Positions 30,081 to 42,000 of a stretch of DNA of 64,000 bases are shown here, piece after piece (positions within the stretch are counted from its first letter, which is position 1; each line of letters starts with the position of its first letter). This stretch comes from Litoditis marina. Its lineage: Eukaryota > Nematoda > Chromadorea > Rhabditida > Rhabditidae. The stretch is from NCBI GenBank assembly GCA_964036275.1, contig OZ038434.1:4920560-4984559 (forward strand), in the 5' to 3' direction. A program made the position numbers and the translations under genes. The notes below the pieces were generated by a model. That model did no database searches, was not told the DNA's origin, and worked only from the letters and a program-made list of their open reading frames with translations.

Positions 30081-33000
30081 CATTGAATCAAAAGTGGTCT
30101 ACAATCGCTCATTTCCAACCTAGTTCGGTGGTCATACTCGATACTCCTTACGAACTTAAATTTTAACTGCTTCTGTCAAAAACCCCATACGTGCGCTCAT
30201 CAAGAAATCAAAAAATGTTTGCCTGTCTTAGCTATTCTCAGTATTGAGAATACCAGTATGGTACCTAGGTGGTACCAACATTGGTAACATTGGTAATGGT
30301 GTTGAAAATGAATTTTGGTTCACCTCAGAGGGAGTATACCGTTAGCTTATAAGCCCACAACCTGCCGTGAAGCCAGTTTTATTTGTTAAAAGTTTTGTTT
30401 ACAAAAAGCAAAAGTTCGAAGGTATACAGCCAATTCACTAGGAATTCACTTTTTTCACGGGGAGTTCAAAACGGGCAAGTTTTAAGCTTCGTGATTGACA
30501 TTTAACAAAAACAGTTAGAAACACCGAAATTTGATTACATATTGTTCGAGCGATAAATTCAGATTGTTTTCTAAATGATGTTCTATTTTTAGCTGGAATG
30601 ATATAATAAACTTCCATATCTCAGACCATTAATGTTGTTTACAAACTATATATAGCATGCTAAAAGATAGCCCCCAGTCGATAATGTGATATTTTCTCGA
30701 ATGTTTATTATAAAAACAACATGTTAAATTTATTGAACTCTGAGAGTAAGTTCATGAATTAGAAAATTCAAAAAACATGCCATAATATGAACAATGAATT
30801 ACAATTTAATCTGAAAAAAAGAGAAAGATATTTTCCTATGTTTCGTTTAATAACTTTTGGTTAAAATTTTTACAATACGAACGTTGTTTTTTAGACAATT
30901 TGTTTAGCAGAAAAACTTCTATGCGCTAAGTGGGGATTATGAAGAAAACAATGTGTGAAAAACTGCCATTCTTCTCGAAAGACGTCACTTGTAGAGTCAC
31001 AGGGAACGTGCGGTTTTCCAAGAGTTCCAGACTTGGCAGGGAAACTTTTAGTTTCAGGCTTACGGGATACGTATAGTGTCAAAATATTCCAGGCTACTTT
31101 AAACCACTTTGAAGTAAACCACTTTGAATTCAAATAACTTCAAATGTAACTCAACGGTTAATCTGTTTGTTAAGAACATGTGAATGAGAAGTATATTCAG
31201 AATACTTGTTTTTGTTCTATGAAATAGTCATCCGAAAATCTGGGCACGATGCCAATGGGTCTCAGTGGGAATGAAACGAACTATATTCTACCTGTAACTG
31301 TAACTTAGAGTGAGCTGATACCATACTTTCCCATTAACTAAATCAAGATACTCCCTTTCTACCGTGTTCAAAACATCGTGAGAAGTTATCTACGGTTACG
31401 GTCAATTTTGCCGTTTTAGCAGGGTAATACTGATTGCGCTAAATTTTCTAAATCTAGAGTACCTAGCTAGATTATAGGTACTGTGGTTTTCCTAATTACG
31501 CTGTATTTCCCTAATTACCCTGCTTTGTCCTTAATTTACGGTCAGTTAGGCACAAACAGTCTGCACTATGGTTATCTGTCATGTAAATCTGTCATTACAA
31601 TACCTGTCATTAGGCTGTCTATTGTATTCGAGGATAGAGTGTGTGGGAGAGGAGGGCGCAGAGATGGAGAGATAATGAGAATATTTGTTTCCCTCAACGG
31701 GTCATCGAACACCACCTGTACACAAAAGGCAGACTCTAGTGGTCAACTTATTTTTCCTATTCATCAAGGTACACAGCGGAAATTCGGCAATACAGTATAG
31801 GGGTTATCTTGAGAAAAGCATGAACATGTACTGTTAGTCAATGGCACATTCATGTAAAACAGGAGCACAGTAGAACTCAGACACGTGCAGTGACAAAGCG
31901 CACGATGCCTCATTAGAATGCTAACTTCACGTGACTATTCAGTCTACTTCTAGTATACTGTCATAGCATAGGAGTCGATCAGGGAAGGGTATGAAGCACA
32001 GGGCCATGTGTGATGTGTTTGTAGTTTGGCCCCCTTCTGTTCAAATCGTTTCAACTTGAAGTTCTCGATGTGTATGCCGATCAAACTATAACTTAGTTGG
32101 GTTAACCCCGACCAAAATACAGGTTAGAAGTTATCATACACCATAGAATCAAACAGCTATGATTTTAACCAAAGTGGCAAAAAACGAAACAGTTTATACA
32201 AAAAAAGTAGGTTTTCTTTTTCGCAGTCTACAGAGATAATCAAGAGAATAGTGGAGTTCAAATAATTATGTGGAATGAAATGGCACAGAACATGATGTTT
32301 ATTCGCCAGTAAAATGGGACTTATAAATAATACAAATAAGTAATACTAACTATAATGCTGTCAAATGTCATACCCTCTCGTCGGGGAAAGGTGAGTTGTG
32401 AGGGGGAAATATCATATGGCACAATGGCCGGCATTTGGTCACAAAAAGTAGTCTGACTCATTGCTTTTTCTCCTTTCGGCCCGGCTTTCTGGCAACTTTT
32501 TTGTCCCGTCTCACACCGCGACTCTCATTATACTAGTACTGGGGAACTGTGAATTGATTGCAGTAAAGATAATTTTTTTAAACTCTTAAACGACTCTTTC
32601 CACTATCCCCTTCGACTCTCTTAATCTCTATTTCTTCTTCTTTTTCTCGTCATTTCTTTTCCATTCTTTTCTATCTTTTTCTCTATCTTTTTCTCTCTGC
32701 CTCTCTATTTTTCTTTTCTTTTATAGGTATGCAAATTCCGTGTTCTCCGAGTACAATAGCAGTGCGATAATTACTGTACCCGGCAAGGTCCCCCCGATCC
32801 CTTCCGAGGTTGTAAAGATTCTTTACTCTCTTCCGAATAACAAAAACGAAGATATTCCATAATTCCAGGGAATCATTGAGTTTTTTTTTTCAAATTATTT
32901 CAAAAGAAAAAAGATAAATGAAATGAAGTTGGCTGAATGAATTAACGAAAGATACGAATGAGAGTTAAATAGAGAAGTGTAGATCCTTTGCACGCACTCT

Positions 33001-33867
33001 TCCGAATAATAAAAACAGAGTTATTCTACATGTTATAGGAGTCGTTTTCAAACACTCTAAACCACACCTTATACACCTTAGTTCAAGTTCAATTTACCAT
33101 TATTTAATGTTAAATCCAGTTAATTTCAGACCCTAACTAACACAGCACAGCGCCGCTCTGCTTCAAATGCGCTGCTCTCTTGAATGGTTTTGAGTCTTTC
33201 ATTTCATGCACATACGTGAATGAGAATATTGATTTGAATTTCAGAAAGTATCTTCTTTCCTCACCAGTTTTCTAGATCGGAATATCGCAGTCAGCGTAGT
33301 TCTAACTTTTTGAAAAATTTGTCGTTCTCTGGTCTGTATCTCCGTAGCCTCGATTCTTCAAATTGGCTGAGAGTCAAGTAAAACGTGTGAAAGGATCAGA
33401 AAATATCATATAGTTCATTTTTCGGAGTATCCTCTCACGTTTTACATCAATGTTACTTGGGTTACGATTTCTGTAGGAAGAAAACATAGATTCTCGTGCG
33501 ATCTGCAGAGATAACATCAAAGAATAACCACATTGCTGGTCGTAAGGTTTATAGGTTCCGTCCGACAAATTACCCAGAGTAGTACGGTCGTGTGTAGTGT
33601 TGAGCGGGACTCAAACGCGTGAGAATATAATAGAATACTGAATTAATTCACATAGAACAGTTGGTTCTCCATAGTGCCAGTAGGATTAGCACTCCGAAGG
33701 GTTAAAGTGTTAGAAAATTAGCAGAAAAGAGGTATGGTTACCCTGGTACTCGCATTATTTGAGGTTTGAAGTTATGTTGAGTCTGCCCAGCTAGCACACT
33801 TCATTAAAAACGTGATGTTTGACGTTTTGCCGTGATTAGAGAGAGAGAGAGAAAGTGACCAAATCTT
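30081..33867. other. AT-rich region without recognised genes
   Basis: It holds MITE copy C (31827-31957), a pyrimidine-rich stretch at about 32570-32725, and motif copies TTGTAGTTTGG (32019) and ATCAAACTATAA (32082). No exon with a known family signature was found on either strand. Confidence 0.4.
31827..31957 (+). mobile_element. 130 bp terminal-inverted-repeat MITE, copy C
   Basis: TGTACTGTTAGTCAAT at the left end, core ACTCAGACACGTGCAGTGAC and CACGATGCCTCATTAGAATG, right end CTTCTAGTATA. Somewhat more diverged at its 5' third than the other copies. Confidence 0.72.
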
Positions 33868-33920
33868 CGTTGTAGTTTGATCTCATTACTGGCGGAAAAG
33901 CAACGAGATCCAACTACGAA
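33868..33920. repeat. Hairpin built from the TTGTAGTTTGATC motif
   Basis: CGTTGTAGTTTGATCTC is followed about 20 bp later by GAGATCCAACTACGA, its near-perfect reverse complement. It suggests that the recurrent motif is the terminus of some mobile or structural unit. Confidence 0.55.
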
Positions 33921-34686
33921 TGCAGCGGGATACGCAATCCCTGAAAAAAACTTGCTTTGGAAAACGCGAACCCAAGTTCAAGTTTTTCTTATAAGAGCTT
34001 TTATCCCAAAGAAAATCAACGAGATAATCAGTAGTTATTTTTCCGACACTATCTACCACAAAATTGAATATGACGTTACGCAATTGTGCTCATAGAACCT
34101 AACTTGAAACATGGCAGAAATCGATTTGTGGAAAAATTGTAATAACGACAGTACCTTCCACGTGAGCTCTTGCGGATAAGTGAACCAACACAACTATTGA
34201 TCACGGAAGAGGCAATATAAGTATCTCAATCAAAACTAGTAGCTGTGAAACGATGAAACTTACATAAGAAGTTACTTTTGGGGTGGTTTCTATTAACGCT
34301 CAGAGACGAAGATAATTGGAGCGAAAACTGAACTGAAACACCTCAAAACAGACTGCTTTTTGTACGTGATTCTCCATGAAGCCATAAACTGAATACGATT
34401 AAGCTAATCCTCTGCGCCTGAATAGTTCACTGCACTAACTGAGAGAAAAAAGAAAAGCATAGATTATATACCCGTTTAGCTCAGGTATTCACCAATTGAC
34501 GTATGATCTGAAAATAAACTGGGTGATCTGGAACAAAAGTTCCTTCAGATTGTTCACCTCAAATGTGAGCAAACGAAAAAAATATATGTTCAAACAAACA
34601 GTTATTCTATTTTCATGAAATATCTAACTAAATTACTATTCAACAAAATAGTTTTCTCATTAACTAACAACTATGGACCGATCATC

Positions 34687-34740
34687 GAAGGGGTGGGTTA
34701 CTGTAACACATTTGAAGGGGTGGGTTACTGTAACACATTT
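34687..34740. repeat. Perfect 27 bp tandem duplication
   Basis: Two identical adjacent copies of a 27-mer, each containing the small palindrome GTTACTGTAAC. Perfect identity implies a recent duplication. Confidence 0.9.
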
Positions 34741-35176
34741 GGCCTTAGCCTTAGTATTTTTCATTTTGCTACTTTTGTGTCAATTTTCTCCCCAATTCTC
34801 GTGTTTCTAGCGTTGTTCTAAATTTTGAATGTTTTCATCCGACGTTTCTCATTGGGTCAGCAAGATTCACGTTTTGTTCGTTCGGTGGGCTGGAGCCGCA
34901 GTTTCGAAAAAATAGAATCATTTGAGTTTTTCAGGCAAATTAAATGACTCGATCCTAAAAGTTAGAGAGACACACTCCCTATTAATCTATTCGACATTCG
35001 AAATTGAACGGAGTTTCCCTACAATTTTCCGCCATTCATGAATCTACCAATTACCCTCCGTAACGCCCAAGGCGACCTAGATTCGGTTACTTCGCTTTTA
35101 CCTGCGCTAAATTTTGTACTCACCGAAACTCCATTTCCACTAATAAATCACATAAATTCTTGAAAAATTTGTGAAT

Positions 35177-35991
35177 ATGCAACTAGCCACTGTGATTCTT
35201 GTATTCTGCCTTGTTGTGCCGATTCTGACCTCATTTTCACATGGCGGGGTGAGAATTTTATTATTTCACATCAATAATTTGTTCCCCTCAGGTTTGATGG
35301 TATTTGTACTGTTGGTGAATTGCACAGTCACGTGAAACTTGTTAAATACAACAGAACTCAGAAACGTGCAACGACAAAGTGTACGATGTCTCATTAGAAT
35401 GCCAAGTTTACGTGTTTATTCAATTACTTCTAGTATATCGGTATTCATTGATTCTGCTTCTTGAACCGACAGAAAAAGACATCTGAACATGCCGTCAAGC
35501 TGGCAACACGGACTGTCATGTGAAATATACCCACATAAGAATATAAATACAAACTACAACCTTTTTCTCGAAACGCAAACAGTACCGATTTGAGGTCTGA
35601 GATTTGAGCTAAGAACGTCAAACGCACACTAAAAACATGATTATCGATTGAAGCAAGCGAAAAACAAACCATTCATTCTGCTGATTACTCACAGGCCCAA
35701 TAGGGAATATGAATTGTAGAATAAGCATAAATTGTTTGAATTGTAGAATAAGTAGTATATAAACTCTGACACGGCTCTTACCTTCAGGAAGATTACCATG
35801 CAGAGTTACATGCTTCATTTGTGGCCAGTTGTCTCAGTTGGAAACAACAGACATTTGAAGGAGAAAATGCTAGTAATTTTTCTTGAAGGTATAAACATCT
35901 TCCACACTAGATTCATATTCTTCAGGGTGGCTGTGGCTGTTCATCTGCTTCTACTTCTTCACCTGCCGAGGGATGTTCTGCCAGAAAGTAG
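35177..35991 (+). CDS. Candidate short secreted Cys/Gly peptide, two exons
   Basis: Not a recognised family. Exon 1 (35177-35248) encodes MQLATVILVFCLVVPILTSF then SHGG, a clear signal peptide, and stops at a GTGAGA donor. Exon 2 (35926-35991) follows a TATTCTTCAG acceptor in the same phase and encodes GGCGCSSASTSSPAEGCSAR then Lys and a stop. The predicted precursor is 45 residues, with a mature part of about 21-24 residues holding three cysteines. The stop overlaps an AAA|GTAGGT donor, so the gene might instead continue into further exons. The intron contains MITE copy D. Support is from signal peptide, splice sites and phase only. Confidence 0.5.
35305..35437 (+). mobile_element. 130 bp terminal-inverted-repeat MITE, copy D
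   Basis: TTGTACTGTTGGTGAATTGC at the left, core ACTCAGAAACGTGCAACGAC, right end CAATTACTTCTAGTATAT. It lies in the single intron of the candidate secreted-peptide gene, 56 bp after the donor. Confidence 0.78.
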
Positions 35992-36539
35992 GTATAGTTT
36001 TCAGCTCAGAAACATTGGCGCCAATTTTTTGCGATTAGCGAGCTACAAAAGCTAGAGAGCACACAGGTCAATCAGGACTCAGACAGATTGAGACAGTCTG
36101 CGTCTATCTGGCCTGCTCACTCTCTCGGCTAGGCCGCTACAAAAGGGGTTTGCTAATTGGCGAGGAATCGTCTGATTAGATCATTCCCACTGAGACCTCG
36201 GCAACGTGCCAAGAAAAGTCCCAGGGGTTTTTCACCATATTAATGTTTTCTAAAATACTGAAAGTTCTCGTGAAAGTAGTCGACACCATTACTAATGAGA
36301 CTCCTGTACACATTCGAACTTTGAAATGTCTTATTTCCAATGTGAACTACAACTTTTTGAACACTCTTCGAAGACATTTTGAACACTCTTCGTAATAGGG
36401 AATCCTAATCATTATGCGAATGTTATTGACCTTTTCGATAATAATTTACGTCAATCAAACGGACTGAAATTTGTTTCAGTTGTTGGAGTTTCAGTTGGAA
36501 TGAAAAAGAATATATTGCTCGTCAAATGATAAGTCACGT
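35992..36539. other. No recognised gene
   Basis: Sequence between the secreted-peptide gene and the hAT-like MITE. Small AGACAG/CTGTCT-type repeats occur at about 36075-36105; nothing else was recognised. Confidence 0.4.
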
Positions 36540-36805
36540 TAGGGTTGTTAATTGAGTTAAAAATTTCGAGTTTTTCGAGTTTCGAGTTTTTCGAGTTTTC
36601 GAAAATTTCGAGTTTTTCGAGTTTCAATCTCAAAAAATTCGAGTTTTTCGAGTTTCGAGTTTTTCGAGTTTCAGAAAATTCGAGTTTTTCGAGTTTCGAG
36701 TTTTTCGAGTTTTCGAAATTTCGAGTTTTTCGAGTTCTGAAATTCTCGAGTTTTTCGAGTTTATTTCGAGTTTTTCGAGTTCGAGTTTATTTTTTAACAA
36801 CCCTA
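36540..36805. mobile_element. hAT-like MITE with an internal CGAGTTTTT minisatellite
   Basis: Terminal inverted repeats TAGGGTTGTTAA and TTAACAACCCTA are flanked by a perfect 8-bp target duplication AGTCACGT (36532-36539 and 36806-36813), the signature of the hAT superfamily. The interior, about 36567-36787, is a degenerate tandem array of TTTCGAGTTTTTCGAG units. The right flank (about 36814-36850) resembles the 130 bp MITE family, so this element seems nested in an older copy. It has no transposase; the Phe/Ser-rich frame through it is an artefact. Confidence 0.85.
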
Positions 36806-36850
36806 AGTCACGTGGAATACATTTAACACCGCAGAATTCAAAACCTGCAG

Positions 36851-37954
36851 ATAAGTAGTGCGCAGATGTTCGGCTTTTTTACTTTTTAGAAGACTATTTC
36901 ATATAAGTGATGATCTGCCAAAAACCGACGTGCAATGTCGCCATTTCCTCCATAAAGACAGCAAAGGGTTCGAGTGATTGAGCGATACAAGGCGAGCGGT
37001 CGTCGATTACTTGTCAGCCGACGAGAGAGTGTGAAGATCAATGACACGCAGACGAACTGGCCGCTCGCCAAACCGCGTACCATACAAAATCAATGGTACG
37101 GTGTCCACAACGGTTTGACAAATCCTATGCCATTGTGTTTATCAATTACTTTCTAAATGAAGCTGAGTGAAATAATAATTGGTAAGTATCCTTATATTTG
37201 TATTCACCAGAAGACGGGTTCGACTGTTGAACCGACGAGTGAAAAGAGAAACGGAGGAACAACGAGAGACAACGTCTTTAGAAGATACGCAGACGTGGAA
37301 CAGCACGTGTGAATCCCCATTTTTGAGGAAACTGTTGAAAGAGGTGGACATATATAAATGTATTTCATATTATTTAACCTACGATTTTTGCGTTTCCAAT
37401 ATCTATTATAAAATGACAACTAGACAGTATTATTTACCTAATAAGCACGTGTCTTAAATCACAATAGGCATGCATGCATGTTCCCAACATTCCGGTTAAA
37501 ACAGAACAACAACATAGTTTTCAACGTTTATGTTTTTTTACGATCATAACAAAACAAATCCATACTCCGCGTAAATATATCATCTTGGTTTCAGAGCATG
37601 TCCGGCAGCCTCACGGCCATGAACGAAATCGTTTCCTCGTTTCATACAGAAAATATCGATTTTATGGGCGTGGTTTGTGGTTTGAACTCCATGTTCTTTT
37701 CAATCAATAGCAACCGTTCTTGTAGCAGTTATAACACTGCGACGCAGGAAGTCTGTCATATTTTTGAATTCGAATAGAACAACTTGATTGGAAGCAGTGA
37801 TTTCCAAAAACTTCTTTACACTTGACTGTTCTGAAAATGCTCGGTGCCTTACGATAATCTCCTACCTGTCAACTATTCGCGCGTTGTAAATAATCGATCA
37901 TGTTATGTTCTTAAATAAATATGTATTTCTGTGTTTGACCAATGAATACACTGA
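36851..37954. other. No recognised gene
   Basis: Several short open frames on both strands (36886-37157, 37179-37457) have neither family signature nor consistent splice partners. No repeat family was recognised. Confidence 0.35.
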
Positions 37955-38230
37955 ATACGTCTTGCACCCCCCCCCCCCCCCACTATGAGGGGTGAAAGTA
38001 ACATGGCTCCGTTTCAACTTTGAATCAGAAGGGTGAGGGGCGATTGTTAAGTATTGCCAGGCGTGTTACTTTCACCCCCAATTTACGTTAGTGATTGTAC
38101 AATGTCGATTTAGCCCCCACCCTACCATACATTTACCTTTCACCCCTCACCATTTTCTGTTGAAACTGAGCGGGGGGGGGGGGGGGGGGCAAACTATCAC
38201 GGGGGGTGCGAGTGTACGGTGGGGGGGGGG
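37955..38230. repeat. Foldback element bounded by long C and G runs
   Basis: The left side has CTTGCACCCC with 15 C (37967-37981) and AGGGGTGAAAG. The right side has TTTCACCCCT, 18 G (38172-38189), GGGGGGTGCGAG and 10 G (38221-38230). The two sides are imperfect inverted repeats, including GTTTCAACT against AGTTGAAAC-like arms. No target duplication was identified. Confidence 0.55.
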
Positions 38231-39071
38231 AGTAAAATTTTCCCAACGTTTTATTTTCCTGTAGTTTTTTTCCGGAGATATTGAACCAAAGTTACTGAAT
38301 ATAAGATTATTAAAGTTTTGAAATTTATTTTTATTAAGATCATTATTGAAGAAAAACGGTGCTCATTAGCGTCAGAATATGCGAATCGTTTTTCCCAACG
38401 ACATTCAATTTTTACCATTTCTTTCCGTGACAAACGAAAAAAGTTGGAATTTGAACCACAAAAAAGTGGTTTTTCAATTTCATGACGTGTTCAAAGTGGC
38501 TACTTCGTTACTTATGCAACAAAGAGTTTATTTCGAACAGCGTATTCTCAGGTAGTAACAAAACAAATATTTATTAGTTAAAAAGTATGAAAAATTAAAA
38601 ATGATCAGACGATGAAAATACCTGTGGAACAAATCAATACAATTATGAAGCAACAAAATTATTGGCAAATCAAGGCGCTGACCACGAATGATGAGAATCA
38701 AACGTTTCTAACTGTAGCTGGTAATAATATTGTGTTTGAACATAGTTTGTACCGTTTTCGGTGCTTTCGAATGACACCTTCGCATCTAACAAAGGTTACG
38801 CCAAAATGAAAAGTAAGTTTGTGCAGCAACATAAATTCACTCGCGTGCTTGAATGTTACATAGGAGCAAATCCAAAAAATGCTTGATTTAAAACCAAGCA
38901 AACTAAGCATGTGAGCAAAACGTTATCATACTAGAAACACGTGAAATGTGAGAATATCAGCAATAGTGCTCTGTTTTGTCGCAAGTTCCGGAATACAGCT
39001 GTGTTCCAATGCTTCACGTATTTGCCATACTGAGGGTGAATAGATTGCGACATTGAAAACGAGAGAGAGGA
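38231..39071. other. 3' flank of the LRR gene
   Basis: Probably contains the 3' UTR of the minus-strand LRR gene. A possible AATAAA on the minus strand lies near 38527. The plus-strand 65-codon frame at 38612 has no supporting context. Confidence 0.35.
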
Positions 39072-42000
39072 CTAGAAGAGAATACCAGCGAACAAAAAGA
39101 AAAGAATAAGTTTAGAAAGAGTGGGACCACCCATGGAGAGAAGGTTCACCGTGCAGTCTAACTTGTGAATCGGGACCTCCACGAGACGTGTTCCGACAAA
39201 ACTGCGCGGACTCGCACGGTCACACACCAGTGTGTTCTTGTTCCGGATCTGAAATACACCAAGAGTAGATGAAATTCAGTTTCATTATTACAATAAAACT
39301 GTCTTTAAATAAATTTAAATAAGGTGGATTTTGATATTCTGTAACTTTACCGGCTTAAAACCTGAATTCATTCTCTAAAGGGTCCCTCAAAAATCAGCAA
39401 ATGTGAACTTATCTCATCTAAATCTTCTCGAATTTTTAGATATTTGCTCGGTGATACATCAGTGTCCTGGGGGGGGGGGGGGGAGGTTAGGGACGAGATA
39501 TAGACTACTTATTTTTTTCTATAATATTTTCAATTCACGTTGTATGTAGATACAGTACAGTTTTCATTTAGCATAATCTCGCAGAAACTACATATCCGTC
39601 AGAAGCAGAACTTTTGGGCCAATTCTACAACTAACCGGGTTTTTAGGTAACCTAACTCTTTTTTGGTAACCCATTAATGAGGTTACCTTGGTAGGTAACC
39701 TGGAAGTAACCTGAAACTAAAATCCGGTTAGTGTACAAACTAACGGTAAAAACCACATTTTGCGTTAGAAAAACAGGTAACCGGTATTTAATTTTAGGTT
39801 ACCAACCGGTTACCTACAGAGGTAACCTGAAAAATAGGTTACCAAAAAAGGGTTAGGTTACCTAAAACCCGGTTAGATACAGAATTCACCGAACTTTTGA
39901 ACATTCGCGTCAAAAATGGGGTGGTTGAAATAACACTCAGCCACTCCACATTCTCATGGTGTTTCATCTAGTTTCTCGCAATTGAAACGTTACAAATAGT
40001 AGCAACATGATCATACCTAAACATAATCAAAAGACATACTAGATGCCTAGATATAGGTGGTGGGAGTTCTTGCTATCCTTAGGAATTATTTGCCTCAACT
40101 TTAATTGCGTTCTCAATTTCTGTTCGATCTATATTGGGTTCAGTTGGGCCTTGAATAATTGTTTTCTATACCTTGAATCACATGGTTCAATGAATATTCA
40201 TATTCTTAGTCTTATTACGCCCTCTTTTCCAAAATTTGCCCCAGAACGTACCACGTTGGTACTACGAAGCCAAGTCACGTAGTCCTTGCTATTACAGTCA
40301 CAATGGAACGGATTCCGAAGAATGATCGAGTCTGAGCGACATCGGTTCGCCAATTGGCGAAACGAGGGCGTGAGGGAGTAGAACTGGTTTCTGGAAACAA
40401 AACTAAAGTTCGATTGGGCTCATTTTTCTGAACTTTGAATAACATGGTGGTTCAATAAACATTCTTACTCTCATTCTGACTGTTCGTGTTTCATCACAGG
40501 ACAATTTATGGATTCATGGTGTCGTTTGACTGTTGTGAAATACTGTCTCAACTCACGACCCTGCTCTGAACTAAATCCATTCATCATGAAGTAACATACT
40601 TCATCTTTTTTTGCTTTCGGACAAGAATATATTGTGTACAGGGGTGACCACAAGTTAGGCCAATAATTTCAAAATTACGATGATTTTTTGCCAATTTAGG
40701 TGAAATTCTCGCACTTATGAAGAATAATTTCTTATTTTTCGGTCGATTTCTATTTGTGAAGGGGGGGGGGGGGGTCGTCCGGCGGTAGGGTCGGTCAAGT
40801 TTTTGGTTACCCCTGATTGTGTATCTTATGAAAACCGTAAAAAGATTACCAGCCTGATTGACAAGTTGTGGAACTCACCGACTCAGATCAATCGTGGATA
40901 CTGTAGATAAACACGTTGAGTTGACGGTGAGTGTTTTGAGGAAATTCTGGCGAAGGTCCAAATGAGAAAGCGAAGGAAAGGGACAGGGCAGATCGAATGG
41001 GACCGAGGACAGAAAGTTGTACGACAAATCGAGCACCTACAAAAGTATACTGTCATTCAATTGCACAGTTGAAACATGTTAAACACAGCAGAACTCAGAA
41101 ACGTACAATGACAAAGTGCACGATGTCTCATTAGAATGCTAACTTTACGTGACTATTCAATTTACTTCTAGTATATTTCATGAGAACTGAGTTTAGTTTC
41201 TGGGCGCATTTTGAGCAGTATGTTTTCGAATTTGTAGTAACGTCCTCCTTTTCAAAAACATCCTAGTGAAAATCACATCACAGGTTACGGTTACTCAACT
41301 ATTTTCACTAACTTATTTATACTATTTCTTATTTACCACATTTCATGCTAATAATGTTTCCGTTTAAATTTCTTCTCAGTTTCCTTAGATAATTCTCTCG
41401 TATCAAAACAACAGTAATTTCTGCAAATGTCCACATTACACTTGTTCTTTCTATTGAAGTGACCAATTTATTACCCCGTAAAAACGAGTTTACAATCGGG
41501 TTGGGAGGTTCACGACCTCTCTCAACCTTTAATAAAAACAGATTGAGGCAGCGGACTATGATAACAATTGACAAAAGCTGAAACGTCTTTTGTTACTTTA
41601 ACTTGTGAAGTCACGTGAAAAACCAACTTAGCGAGTATGTCAACGTACTTGTAATTCAAATATGAAGTTAACGTAATATTTGACACGACACCTTTTCTAA
41701 TGAATTTTGACAGGTGAACGCAAATAGTCGAATCGGTCTTCTCTAATACACGGGGAGTACTGAATTATCTTAAGGCACGTTTCTTCGAACAATGTTTCCT
41801 GATGAGAGTGTTGTTCGAGTTCGAAACATCGAGTTTTCGACTTTCTTCTCGACGTTACCTGTAGATTGTGCAGCTGAGCTCTTCGGAACATTTCCATCAT
41901 GATGTTGAACTGAATTGTCCGATTGATGGTCTGCGTGAAGGCTCGTCGGAGGTACAACTGAAGTTACGGGTTACATTACAAGTAGAAAAAACATACTGTG

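Noticed and set aside
36545..36826. 93-codon Phe/Ser-rich frame
   Set aside because: It is the CGAGTTTTT minisatellite inside a MITE; the repeat has no stops in that frame.
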